DNA of 64,000 nt from Streptomyces sp. HUAS MG91 (GTDB lineage Bacteria; Actinomycetota; Actinomycetes; Streptomycetales; Streptomycetaceae). The notes under the pieces are model-generated. The model worked only from the letters and a program-made list of their open reading frames with translations. It was not told where the DNA came from and did no database searches. Made by a program: the position numbers and the translations under genes. The stretch is from the NCBI RefSeq assembly GCF_040529335.1, contig NZ_CP159534.1, positions 7,192,001 to 7,256,000 of the forward strand. The letters run 5' to 3'. Positions 7,919 through 19,063 of the stretch are shown piece by piece (the stretch's first letter is position 1; each line of letters opens with the position of its first letter).

Positions 7919-9267
7919 CGGACGGCGAGCCTCCTCGAATAGTCGATGACCAGGGACGAGACGGTGAACAGGGCGCCCGCGCCGACGAAGTAGAGCAGCG
8001 CCCAGGTGTAGGAGCCGGTGCCGCCGACGATGAAGCCGACGGCGATCGGGGTGACGATCCCGGCGATGTTGCCGGACAGGTTCATGGCGGCGCCGACCAC
8101 ACCGGCGTTGGCCCGGCCGCCCAGCGTGGACGGCAGCGCCCAGTACAGGCCCGCCCAGCGCAGGAAGAACAGGACGACGGAGAGCAGCACCACGGCGGTC
8201 GTCGCGTCCGGCACGAGGACGACGCCGAGCAGCCCCGCCATCACGGCCCCGCCCGCGATCCCCATCAGGGTGCGCTGCACGGTGTTGGCGCCACCGCCGC
8301 GCGCCCGCCAGAGGTCGCTGAGCCAGCCGCCGATGAGTTCGCCGACGAACCCGGCGCCGAAGATGACGAGCGTGGACCAGCCGATCGACTTGATGTCGAA
8401 GCCCTTGGTCTCCGAGAGGTAGAGCGGGCCCCAGGTCAGCAGCCCGTAGAAGACGCCGTTGAAGCCCATCCAGCCCAGGCACATGCCCCAGAAGGAGCGG
8501 TGCCCGAGGTAGTCGGTGAGCCGGGCCGGGCGGTCGTCGCCGGGGGCCAGCGCGTCCTCGGCGGCGTGCCCCCGCTCGATGTGCTCGGCCTCGGCGTCGT
8601 TCACGCCGGGGTGCTCGCGCGGGGTGTCGCGCAGGAACCACAGGGCGAACAGGCCGACGGCCACCGTCGCGGCGCCGGCCACCACGAAGCTGAGCCGCCA
8701 GCTGCCGGTCCAGGCGATCAGTCCGGAGATCGCCACGCCGCCGAGGGCGGTGCCGAGCGGGGCGCCGCCGTCCATGAGGACCGCGCCGCGCCCGCGCTCC
8801 GCGGCGGGCAGCCACTGGGCGTTGAGCTTGCCGCCGGCCGGCATCACCGGCGCCTCGACGGCGCCGAGCGCGAGGCGCGCGCCCAGCAGTGAGCCGACAC
8901 CGGTCGCGGCGGCCGTCAGCGCGGTCGCCGCTCCCCAGCCGGCACAGGCTCCGCCGACCATCCGGCGCGGCCCGAACCGGTCGATGAGCCGGCCCGCGGG
9001 GAGCTGCATCAGCGCGTACGTCCAGAAGAAGGCGCTGAGCACGAAGCCGGTGACCTCCTTCGACAGGTGGAGGTCGTCGGTGATCAGCGGCAGGGCGACC
9101 GAGACGGAGCCGCGATCGATGTAGTTGAGCGTCACGACACCCAGCAGGAGGAGGAACACCTTCCAGCGGGTGCGGGTGCGGGTGCGGGTGCGGGTGGGCC
9201 GGGCGGTACCGGTTCGCGGGGGTTTCGGGCCCGCGCCGGTGGCGGGGACAGGGTTGGCTGACGACAT
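7915..9267 (-). CDS. MFS transporter, anion:cation symporter family
   Basis: A 450-residue major facilitator with 12 predicted helices. [15 protein letters not shown] in helix 1, [11 protein letters not shown] in loop 2-3 and the long central cytoplasmic loop are typical of the organic-anion (phthalate, hexuronate, hydroxyphenylacetate) symporter group. It probably imports the organic acid or imide used by the two enzymes encoded downstream. The ATG at 9267 follows GAGGGTG. The cytoplasmic N terminus contains an odd Arg-Thr repeat encoded by a hexanucleotide tandem. It is the first gene of a three-gene operon, transcribed from a promoter flanked by likely GntR operators. Confidence 0.85.
   Translation of the reverse strand: MSSANPVPATGAGPKPPRTGTARPTRTRTRTRTRWKVFLLLLGVVTLNYIDRGSVSVALPLITDDLHLSKEVTGFVLSAFFWTYALMQLPAGRLIDRFGPRRMVGGACAGWGAATALTAAATGVGSLLGARLALGAVEAPVMPAGGKLNAQWLPAAERGRGAVLMDGGAPLGTALGGVAISGLIAWTGSWRLSFVVAGAATVAVGLFALWFLRDTPREHPGVNDAEAEHIERGHAAEDALAPGDDRPARLTDYLGHRSFWGMCLGWMGFNGVFYGLLTWGPLYLSETKGFDIKSIGWSTLVIFGAGFVGELIGGWLSDLWRARGGGANTVQRTLMGIAGGAVMAGLLGVVLVPDATTAVVLLSVVLFFLRWAGLYWALPSTLGGRANAGVVGAAMNLSGNIAGIVTPIAVGFIVGGTGSYTWALLYFVGAGALFTVSSLVIDYSRRLAVR
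9166..9195. repeat. Hexanucleotide tandem repeat (five GCGGGT units)
   Basis: Five perfect copies of a 6-bp unit lie inside the 5' part of the transporter gene and encode an Arg-Thr repeat just before helix 1. Copy-number change would stay in frame and only lengthen or shorten the basic N-terminal tail. Confidence 0.85.
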
Positions 9268-9380
9268 GTCACACCCTCGGTTCGGCAGGGGACGTGCTGC
9301 GGAAAGGGCATGCCGCGCAGGGCCGCGAAGGCGGCCCGGCGGACAAATGGCAAAGCTCTTGACGTGCTCGTTCTGCGCTA

Positions 9381-9434
9381 TGGCATACCAAAGCATGCGG
9401 ACGGGGCTGCCCCGCGTCAACCCGTTGGTATACC
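9381..9434. promoter_or_regulatory. Divergent control region with two GntR-type operators
   Basis: TGGCATACCA at 9381-9390 and TGGTATACC at 9426-9434 are near-identical inverted repeats. A minus-strand promoter, TTGACG (9415-9420) with 17 bp to CATGCT (9392-9397), lies between them, so one site would cover the transcription start and the other the region upstream of -35. A plus-strand TTGACG at 9359-9364 could drive the regulator gene through the same site. This layout suggests that the adjacent GntR protein represses both directions. Confidence 0.6.
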
Positions 9435-9461
9435 GTGAGCGCGAATTGACGGGGAGGCAAC

Positions 9462-10139
9462 ATGGCACCTGCGGGACCCGGTGACGCCGGCTGGCTGCGC
9501 GACCAGGTGTGCGAGGGCGTCAGGGACCGGATCATCGACGGCCGGCTGCGCCCCGGCGACCGGCTGGTGGAGCGGGACGTGGCGGAGGAGTTCGGCGTCT
9601 CCCGCATTCCCGTGCGCGAGGCCATCAGGGTGCTGCTCAGCGAGGGCTTCCTGGAGGCCGCCTCGGCCCGCAGGATCGTCGTCAAGCAGCTGTCGTTCCA
9701 GGACGTGCTCGACCTGTTCGACCTCAGGGAGGCGCTGGAGGTCGTCGCCGCCCGCCGGGCCACCGAACGTGCCGGGCAGAGCCAGATCGACGCGCTGGGC
9801 CGGCTCCTCGCCAGCGCCGACAAGGCCACCCGCGGCGGCCGCGCCGACCGCATCTCGCGCGCGAACAACGCCTTCCACCACCACATCGTGGAGATCGCGG
9901 GCAACACGCTGCTGGCGTCCACGCTCCAGCCGCTTGAGGGCCGGATGCGCTGGCTGCTCCAGCAGGTGGACGACCCGCACGCGGTGTGGGAGGAGCACAG
10001 GGCGCTCTACGAGGCCATCGCCGCGCACGACGTGGACCTCGCCGCCGACCGGGCCCTGCGGCACGTCCGCCACTACCGCGAGGTCGCCCTCGCGGTGCTG
10101 TTCGACTCCCGCCCCGCGGTCACACCCCCGCCCCGCTGA
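9462..10139 (+). CDS. GntR-family (FadR/FCD subgroup) transcription regulator
   Basis: This 225-residue protein has an N-terminal winged helix (GRLRPGDRLVERDVAEEFG, then SRIPVREAIRVLLSEGF). A C-terminal all-helical FCD effector domain contains FDLREALEV, NNAFHHHIVE and RHVRHYREVA, whose Asp and His residues normally bind a metal and a carboxylate ligand. It is divergent from the transporter-isomerase-hydrolase operon, and two TGGTATACCA-like sites lie between, so it is the probable repressor, relieved by an organic acid. The ATG follows GGGGAGG. The ligand could be maleate, fumarate or an amide precursor; this is inference. Confidence 0.9.
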   Translation: MAPAGPGDAGWLRDQVCEGVRDRIIDGRLRPGDRLVERDVAEEFGVSRIPVREAIRVLLSEGFLEAASARRIVVKQLSFQDVLDLFDLREALEVVAARRATERAGQSQIDALGRLLASADKATRGGRADRISRANNAFHHHIVEIAGNTLLASTLQPLEGRMRWLLQQVDDPHAVWEEHRALYEAIAAHDVDLAADRALRHVRHYREVALAVLFDSRPAVTPPPR

Positions 10140-10163
10140 CCCGCCGGGCGCGGGCCCCCCGGC

Positions 10164-12980
<2,817 letters not shown>

Positions 12981-12981
12981 T

Positions 12982-15207
12982 TCAGTGCTCCCTGACCAGC
13001 TCGGCATAGGCTCCGCCCGCCGCCACCAGCTGCTCGTGGCGGCCCCGCTCGACGATCTGGCCCTGGTCGAGGACCACGATCTCGTCGCTGTCGCGGACGG
13101 TGGACAGCCGGTGGGCGATGACGACGCAGGCGCAGCCGCGCCGCCGGATGTTGTCCATCACGATCTGCTCGGTCTCGGCGTCGAGGGCGCTGGTCACCTC
13201 GTCGAGCACGAGGACGCTGGGGCGGCGCACCAGCGCCCGCGCGATCTCCAGCCGCTGGCGCTGCCCGCCGGAGAAGTTGCGGCCGTCCTGCTCGACCCGG
13301 CCGTGGATCCCGCCGGACCGCCGCGCGACCACGTCGTACAGGCACGCGTCGCGCAGCGCCTCCATGACGGCCTCGTCGGTGATCGAGGGGTCCCACAGCG
13401 CCACGTTGTCCCGGACCGTCCCCTCGAACAGGAAGACGTCCTGGTCGACGAAGGAGACGGACGCGGCCAGCGCGCCGCGCGGAATGTCGTCCAGGCGCCG
13501 GTCGTCGATCCGGATGACGCCCTCCCAGGGCGCGTACAGCCCCGAGATCAGCCGGGACACCGTCGACTTGCCGCTGCCGGACCCGCCGACCAGCGCGACC
13601 TGCTGCCCGGGCCCCACCGTGAGGGAGAAGCCGGAGAGCAGCGGCTTGTCGAGCGGGCTGTAGCCGAACGTGATGCCGTCCAGCTCGACCTGCCCGCGCA
13701 GCCGCCGCGTGCTGCGCACCTGCTCGGGCCGCGCGTACAGGCTGTCGACGGGAAAGTTCTCCACGTCCTTCAGGCGGGCCACGTCCGCGGCGAAGTCCTG
13801 GATACGGCCCGCGACCCCGTTCAGCCGGGTGATCGGCGCGGTGAACCGGGTGACCAGCGCCTGGAAGGCGACGAGCAGGCCCACCGACAGATGCCCCTCG
13901 ATCGCCCGCAGCCCGCCGATCCACAGGATCAGCGCGCTGTTCAGCGTCGCGAGCGCCGGCGCGACGATCCCCAGCCAGGCACTCGGCACCCCGAGCCGCT
14001 GCTGCTCCTCCAGCGTCGTCGCGTGCTGCCCGGCCCACTTGCGGAAGTAGCCGTCCTCGCCGCCCGTGGCCTTCATCGTCTCGATCAACTGAAGCCCGGT
14101 GTAAGAGGTGTTGGTGAGCCGCGCGGAGTCCGCCCGCAGCTTCTGCGTGCCCGTCGCGCGCAGCCGGACCACGATCCGCATGGCCACCACGTTCAGCAGC
14201 GCGATCCCGACGCCGACCATCGTCAGCTGCGGGTCGTACGTCCACAGCAGCGCCGCGTACAGCAGCACCACGATGCCGTCGACCCCGGCCGCCGTCAGAT
14301 CACGGGCCAGCGTCTCGGCGACCGCGTCGTTCGACTGGAGGCGCTGCACCAGATCGGCCGGGCTGCGCTGCGCGAAGAAGGTGACGGGCAGCCGCAGCAG
14401 ATGCCCGAAGAACCGCGCGCTGCTCAGCGTGGAGGAGATGACGCGGCCGCGCAGCAGGTTCGCCTGCTGCAACCAGGTCAGCGCCGCCGTCAGCGCCACC
14501 ATCGCGCCCATCGACGCGAACAGCGCACCCAGCAACGACGTCTGATCTCCGATCAGGAACAGGTCGATGTACGTCTTGCTGAGCGCGGGCACCGCCGCGC
14601 CCACCGCCACCAGCAGCAGGCTCGCGAGCAGCGCGGCGAGCATCGTGCCCGTCGTGCCGCGCAGCCGCCCGGGCAGCGCCTTCAGCACGCCGGGCCGCCG
14701 GCCGCCGGCCGTGAACCCGTCGCCCGGTTCAAGGACCAGGACGACACCGGTGAAGCTGGAGTCGAAGTCCTCCATCGGCACGAACCGGCGGCCCTTGTCG
14801 GGGTCGTTGATGGACACCCCGCGCCGGCCGAACCGCCGAGTGACGCCCTCGTAGACGACGTAGTGGTTGAACTCCCAGAACAGGATGGCCGGACCCTGCA
14901 CCTCGGCGAGCGCGGCGGGCTCCATCTGCATGCCCTTGGCCGTCATCCCGTAACTGCGGGCCGCCTTCAGGAGATTGCTGGCCCGGGAGCCGTCCCGCGA
15001 GACGCCGCACGCGATGCGCAGCTCCTCCAGCGGCACGTGCCGGCCGTGGTGCGCGAGGACCATCGCCAGGGCGGCGGCGCCGCACTCGACGGCCTCCATC
15101 TGGAGCACGGTCGGGGTGCGCACCGTGCGGCGCCGCTTGCGCGGCGGGGGAGCGGGCCGGGCGCGACGGCGGCCGCGGCCCGCGGGCGGAAGGGAGGTCG
15201 TCGTCAC
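12982..15207 (-). CDS. Peptidase-containing ABC transporter (C39 PCAT, NHLM type)
   Basis: This 741-residue protein starts with a C39 cysteine peptidase: QMEAVECGAAALAM with Cys42, FNHYVVYEGV with His115 and INDPDKG with Asp135. It therefore should cut leader peptides after a Gly-Gly and export the product. Six membrane helices follow (about 190-460), then an ABC ATPase with GGSGSGKS (541-548), FSGGQRQRLEIARAL and VLVLDEVTSALD. The N terminus is Arg/Pro-rich. GTG 15207 overlaps the adaptor stop (GTGA), so the genes are coupled. The obvious substrate is the 71-residue precursor encoded at the head of the cluster, whose leader ends in VSGG. Confidence 0.92.
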   Translation of the reverse strand: MTTTSLPPAGRGRRRARPAPPPRKRRRTVRTPTVLQMEAVECGAAALAMVLAHHGRHVPLEELRIACGVSRDGSRASNLLKAARSYGMTAKGMQMEPAALAEVQGPAILFWEFNHYVVYEGVTRRFGRRGVSINDPDKGRRFVPMEDFDSSFTGVVLVLEPGDGFTAGGRRPGVLKALPGRLRGTTGTMLAALLASLLLVAVGAAVPALSKTYIDLFLIGDQTSLLGALFASMGAMVALTAALTWLQQANLLRGRVISSTLSSARFFGHLLRLPVTFFAQRSPADLVQRLQSNDAVAETLARDLTAAGVDGIVVLLYAALLWTYDPQLTMVGVGIALLNVVAMRIVVRLRATGTQKLRADSARLTNTSYTGLQLIETMKATGGEDGYFRKWAGQHATTLEEQQRLGVPSAWLGIVAPALATLNSALILWIGGLRAIEGHLSVGLLVAFQALVTRFTAPITRLNGVAGRIQDFAADVARLKDVENFPVDSLYARPEQVRSTRRLRGQVELDGITFGYSPLDKPLLSGFSLTVGPGQQVALVGGSGSGKSTVSRLISGLYAPWEGVIRIDDRRLDDIPRGALAASVSFVDQDVFLFEGTVRDNVALWDPSITDEAVMEALRDACLYDVVARRSGGIHGRVEQDGRNFSGGQRQRLEIARALVRRPSVLVLDEVTSALDAETEQIVMDNIRRRGCACVVIAHRLSTVRDSDEIVVLDQGQIVERGRHEQLVAAGGAYAELVREH

Positions 15208-16004
15208 GGCAGCAGCCAGTCGATCGGGCGCTGCGCGGCGAGGTGCACGGCGCCGGAGGTCAGGGTCATGGAGGTGAGCGCGTACGGCGGTCCGTCAACG
15301 GTCGACCAGGCGTAACCCGACCTGGTGGAACCGGACTTGGTGAGCTGGACGAGGACCGGCACGCGCGTGCCGCCCTTCGTGAACTGTCCGGCCAGCTCGC
15401 TGTCGCCGAGGAAGTCGGCGACCTGCCGACGCGTCTGCGGGGCGCGGCCGACGGCCTTCACCGTGCCGCGCAGCACCCCGTAACTCTGCGCGGCGGGCAC
15501 GGTCAGGTCGACGGAGGCCCCGGCCGGGATGTCCGCAGCTCCGGTGGCGGGCACGTAGACCATGGCCACCAGCGGATCGCGGGCGGAACCCGTCTTCTCC
15601 ACGGTCGCCACGTCGGCGCCGGTGCGCACCACCGACCCGATCCGTGCGACGAGCGCGGTGACGCGCCCGGCGTCGATGGCCCGCACGGCCCGGTTCCCGC
15701 GCTCCGTACGGATCTTGAAGAGGACGGTGTCCGCGGCGACCCGCTGCCCCTCCTTCACGTACACGCCGGTGACCTGGCCCGTCACCGGGGTCTGGAGCAC
15801 GTAACTGCCCTGCCCGTAGGTGAGGATGCCGCTCGCCCTGAGCGTCGACGACACCGACCCGGTCACCGCCCACACGGACGCCGCCGCCATCACGACGATG
15901 GTGACGGCGAGCGCGAGCAGTCCTTGCGGCCGGGCGAGCCGCACCGGGAGGTCGAGGCTCTCGGGTGACTGCAGTTTGGACAGGGCCTGTTGGCGGAACT
16001 GCAC
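15204..16004 (-). CDS. HlyD-type membrane-fusion/adaptor subunit of the peptide exporter
   Basis: A 266-residue protein with one N-terminal membrane helix (about 28-50) and an outer HlyD/biotinyl-lipoyl-like region. GILTYGQGSYVLQTPVTGQV and VYVKEGQRVAADTVLFKI form the first barrel-sandwich half. The second half is GRVTALVARIGSVVRTGADV. It matches the secretion-protein component of NHLM bacteriocin systems and would connect the ABC pair to the outside. The GTG at 16004 is preceded by AAGGGA. It comes 140 bp after the precursor gene, and the gap contains a strong hairpin. Confidence 0.82.
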   Translation of the reverse strand: MQFRQQALSKLQSPESLDLPVRLARPQGLLALAVTIVVMAAASVWAVTGSVSSTLRASGILTYGQGSYVLQTPVTGQVTGVYVKEGQRVAADTVLFKIRTERGNRAVRAIDAGRVTALVARIGSVVRTGADVATVEKTGSARDPLVAMVYVPATGAADIPAGASVDLTVPAAQSYGVLRGTVKAVGRAPQTRRQVADFLGDSELAGQFTKGGTRVPVLVQLTKSGSTRSGYAWSTVDGPPYALTSMTLTSGAVHLAAQRPIDWLLP

Positions 16005-16066
16005 GGGGGTCTTCCCTTACGTCGCTGAAGCCCGGGCGCGCGACACCGTCGCCCGGACGTGCCCGT

Positions 16067-16095
16067 AGGCCCCGGGACGCGAAGTCCCGGGGCCT
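16067..16095 (-). terminator. Strong 12-bp-stem hairpin between precursor and export genes
   Basis: A perfect inverted repeat (AGGCCCCGGGAC, loop of 5 nt, then its complement) lies in the 140-bp gap after the precursor stop. A second hairpin with a 7-bp stem sits at 16032-16056. There is no T-run. Hairpins here commonly cause partial termination or protect the 5' transcript, so that precursor is made in excess over exporter. That role is inferred. Confidence 0.6.
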
Positions 16096-16144
16096 GGGGC
16101 GCGCGGCCCGTCAGGTGGGCGGCGCGGTGATCCGGTGGATCGGC

Positions 16145-16360
16145 TCAGAGGCCGGAGACCAGACCCGTGACAGCACCGGTGTTCACACCGGTGAGGCCCT
16201 CGACCGTGTTGGTGAGACCGGCGACGGTGCCCGAGACCGGGACGATGCCGTCGACCGTGCCGGTGACCTGGCCGACGAGGCCGCCGACGAGACCGCCGGA
16301 GACGTTGTCCAGCTCGGCGTCGGAAATCTCGAGGGTCTCGACCTTGGGGGTGTTGCTCAT
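16145..16360 (-). CDS. Double-glycine leader peptide, cysteine-free bacteriocin-like precursor
   Basis: A 71-residue peptide. Residues 1-23 form a leader ending ISDAELDNVSGG, the classic double-glycine type cut by C39 peptidases. The predicted 48-residue core is rich in Gly, Val, Thr and Leu. It has no Cys, Lys, Arg or aromatic residue and only one Asp and one Glu. It shows a loose repeat (VTGTVDGI, VSGTVAGL, TNTVEGL) with many small-residue spacings like a glycine zipper. Lack of Cys excludes lanthionines. The ATG at 16360 has AAGGGCGG upstream; an ATG at 16381 has none. It heads the export operon. The 284 bp upstream are less GC-rich, and I could not fix a promoter there. Activity (antibacterial, signalling or surface) is unknown. 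Confidence 0.75.
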   Translation of the reverse strand: MSNTPKVETLEISDAELDNVSGGLVGGLVGQVTGTVDGIVPVSGTVAGLTNTVEGLTGVNTGAVTGLVSGL

Positions 16361-16644
16361 GAGGAGAGCCGCCCTTCTCATAGGTATCAGAGGGTATTTC
16401 GCAAAACGCGGAAGGTGCCGTGATCCGGTGGCGCCGAATCCGTCGCCGTTCCGCGATGCGGAGGATCAAAGCACGTTGACGCGTCGCACAGCCAATCGGA
16501 AGGTCGCCGGTCAGAGGGGATGTGCGAGGTCAATTACCAAGACGTGCAGGGCCGTTCACGAACAGGTGGCAACGCCTTCACATTCTTCACGGAGTGAATT
16601 GCGCGCGACCGGTCCGGGTATTCATCAAAGGGGACACCCGCGCA

Positions 16645-17373
16645 TCAATGGGTTTCGTCGCGTGCGTCATGCAATGAATATCCGGAGGCCCGCGTGACTG
16701 CCCTGCGCACTCGCTGTGCAGGTTTCTGGCACGCCACCGCGCACGCCGTGAGCACGGCCGGCGGCACGAACCCCCACGAGGGCGCGGCGGCGTCCACGGC
16801 CACGGCGCAGGCGGCCCCGCCGACCAGGGCCGGCAGGCGCGCCGCGGTCCACAGCTCCCGGGCGCCGCGCGCCGATCCGTCCACGGCGCCGGTCACCAGC
16901 GTGGTGAGCGTGCCGGTGAAGTAGGTGGTGGGCGCGCCCCCGGCGCCCGCGGCGACCATGGCCGCGGACTGCCCGCCCATCGCCACGGCGGCGCCCACGA
17001 GCAGCGCGACCCGCCAGCCCTCACCGGACCGCCCGCCGAGCGCTCCGGCCGCGACGGCCACGGCGGTGAGCAGCGCGCACTGCGCCGCGAGGCAGGCGAC
17101 GACGGCCCCCGGCCACGGCTGGTCCGCCGCCCGCCGCCGCGAGCCCCGGCAGGCGAGCGCGGCGCAGGCGGCGCCGACGACGTACCCGCCGAGCGCGACC
17201 AGCGGGCCGGTCACCTCCGCCCCGTCACCGCGCCCCGCGGAGATCCCGAGCAGCACCAGATTGCCGGTCATCACCCCGGCGAACACGCTCCCCAGCACCG
17301 TGAAGGCGAGCGCGTCGACGGCGCCGGAGGCCCCGGCGAGCAGCAGGAGGGCGATCTGGGCGCGTCTGTTCAT
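16645..17373 (-). CDS. DUF1275 (YoaK-like) membrane protein
   Basis: This 242-residue protein has about seven hydrophobic helices. It shows the family pattern ASGAVDALAFTVLGSVFAGVMTGNLVLLG at residues about 14-42 and the internal echo GAPTTYFTGTLTTLV. DUF1275 proteins are widespread inner-membrane proteins, possibly transporters, without firm function. The ATG at 17373 is the first Met followed by a typical positive-then-hydrophobic start. It lies upstream of the peptide cluster in the same direction, but 284 bp separate them, so co-transcription is uncertain. Confidence 0.8.
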   Translation of the reverse strand: MNRRAQIALLLLAGASGAVDALAFTVLGSVFAGVMTGNLVLLGISAGRGDGAEVTGPLVALGGYVVGAACAALACRGSRRRAADQPWPGAVVACLAAQCALLTAVAVAAGALGGRSGEGWRVALLVGAAVAMGGQSAAMVAAGAGGAPTTYFTGTLTTLVTGAVDGSARGARELWTAARLPALVGGAACAVAVDAAAPSWGFVPPAVLTACAVACQKPAQRVRRAVTRASGYSLHDARDETH

Positions 17374-17496
17374 GTCCCGACGGTAGGTGCCGCCGCCCCG
17401 AACCGCCGGGAGCCGTGGCGGGGCGTCACCGCGCCGGCCGCCGGCCGCCGCATCCGCGCCCTGCGTCCCCCGCTCCCCGCTGATCTCGGACGAACC

Positions 17497-17516
17497 TGTA
17501 ACCGCCCCTGGTTGCA
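17497..17516. promoter_or_regulatory. Imperfect inverted repeat upstream of the conflict operon
   Basis: TGTAACC (17497-17503) and TGGTTGCA (17509-17516) form an interrupted dyad about 65 bp before the first gene of the VMAP-MoxR-NB-ARC block. It is a plausible operator or promoter-proximal site for that operon. No matching copy was noticed elsewhere in the window. Confidence 0.3.
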
Positions 17517-17581
17517 AGGGAGTTGGCGTGGTAGCTTCACCGGCAGTTCCTAGTGCGGGACCGGCTTACGGGGGTTGGTCG

Positions 17582-19063
17582 GTGAACATGAGCACGCCAC
17601 AGGAGCCGGGCGGCGTGCCCTTGCGCTTGGTCTCGGTCCTCACCGATGAGCTGTGCGCCCTGTCGTGCGTGCGCGAGGCCCGGCAGCGTTCCCTGTTCAT
17701 CAGCCTGGTCTGCGACGACCTCGGGATCCAGTGGATCGAGCAGGGGATAGCGGTGCGCGCGGAGATGGCGACGTTCGTCAACCAGGCCCTCCAGCACCGG
17801 GGCAGCGAGGGATACCGGGCGATCGTCGAATGCGTCGGCGCCCTGGAGGGACGCGAGAGCGGCGAGAGCCTCGACCGCCTGGTGCGCCGCGCAGTCTACG
17901 GCGTGGAGAGCCGCGGACTCCCGGAACTGCCCGGCGTGTTCGCCGCCGAGACGCAGCGCAGGGCCTGGGAGTTGCTGACCCTCGGACCGGTTCCCCGGCC
18001 CGTGCTGCACAGCGTCCTCGCCGGTGAACTGCGGATCGCGCTGCCCGACGCGGAGGGCCCCGTGGGCCTGTTCGCCCACCTGGCCGAGCAGAACGCGCAG
18101 CCGGACGGCCTGCCGCCCGCCGTGGTCCTCGTCGAGGTGGTCGCCGCCCTCGGCTCGTCCCAGGCGGCCGCCCTCCAGGCCTGGTCCGAGGAGTGGGCCG
18201 AGGCCGCGGAGCTCACCGGCGCGCTGCGCGAGCGACGCGCCCGGATAGCGTGCGGCGCGGTGCCCGACAGCACGGTGCCGCGCGCCCTGGTCGTCATGGT
18301 CGACCCGGCGCACGACGGCACCGACCGGATCTACGTACGCCACTGGGTGAACGCGGCGGCCGGGTTCTGGCAGCCGCGCGCCTTCGAACCGCAGGAGACC
18401 ACGCTCGACCGGCTGGCCCCGGCGGTGCTGCGGGCGGTGCGGCACGGCGAGGCGCAGTGGGCGGGCGCGGCCGAGGACAGCCCCGTCCACGTCGAGTTCG
18501 TCCTGCCCCACTCCCTGCTCAACCACGACGTGGCCCGCCTGAAGATCGCCGCGGACGCCTTCGAACCGCTCCCGCTCCATCTGCGCTTCTACATCCATCT
18601 GCGCAGCCTCGACCGGATGCGGGTCCGCGACGCCCGGCAGCTGAGCCTGTGGCGCGAGCGCTGGCGCACCTTGCAGGAGGCACCGGCCGCCGAGACCTAC
18701 CGGTGGAGCAGGACGACGGACCCGCTCACCCAGTGGCAGGAGAAACTCGCCAGGAACCCCCGGGTGACCGGCGTCATCCTCCAGCACCCCGCCGAGCGCG
18801 GGCACGGCCTGGAGGCGCTGGCGGCCGCCCTGACCGAGGGCGTGGGCCTCGTCGTCTGGGACCGGCGCCCCGACACGCCCCAGTCCGTCGAACTGCTGCA
18901 GCTCCTGCTCGGGCACAGCCCCGGTCAACTCCCCTTCAAGGTTCACCAATTGCGGGTCCAGGCGGAGACAGAGGAAGTGGGGCGGCTTCTCGTGGGCAGA
19001 AATATCGCGTTCCTGTGGGACGACCCGAACCGCCTCGTCGACTGTGAGGAGATGCCGGCATGA
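17582..19063 (+). CDS. VMAP-like conflict-system adaptor with effector-associated domain
   Basis: A 493-residue soluble protein. Residues about 10-110 form a compact helical region resembling effector-associated domains (EAD2 type), which recruit effectors by pairing with the same domain in them. The rest, notably residues about 230-490 (VMVDPAHDGTDRIYVRHWVN, HVEFVLPHSLLNHDV, FLWDDPNRL at the end), fits the vWA-MoxR-associated protein (VMAP) C-terminal region. In predicted ternary conflict systems VMAP bridges the vWA protein and the effector. The next gene is a MoxR ATPase overlapping by ATGA. GTG 17582 lies 7 nt after a GGGGG run; ATG 17588 is an alternative. The family call is from memory of the domain architecture. 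Confidence 0.65.
   Translation: MNMSTPQEPGGVPLRLVSVLTDELCALSCVREARQRSLFISLVCDDLGIQWIEQGIAVRAEMATFVNQALQHRGSEGYRAIVECVGALEGRESGESLDRLVRRAVYGVESRGLPELPGVFAAETQRRAWELLTLGPVPRPVLHSVLAGELRIALPDAEGPVGLFAHLAEQNAQPDGLPPAVVLVEVVAALGSSQAAALQAWSEEWAEAAELTGALRERRARIACGAVPDSTVPRALVVMVDPAHDGTDRIYVRHWVNAAAGFWQPRAFEPQETTLDRLAPAVLRAVRHGEAQWAGAAEDSPVHVEFVLPHSLLNHDVARLKIAADAFEPLPLHLRFYIHLRSLDRMRVRDARQLSLWRERWRTLQEAPAAETYRWSRTTDPLTQWQEKLARNPRVTGVILQHPAERGHGLEALAAALTEGVGLVVWDRRPDTPQSVELLQLLLGHSPGQLPFKVHQLRVQAETEEVGRLLVGRNIAFLWDDPNRLVDCEEMPA

Noticed and set aside
16145..16360. Lanthipeptide precursor
   Set aside because: There is no cysteine in the peptide and no LanM/LanB-type gene nearby.
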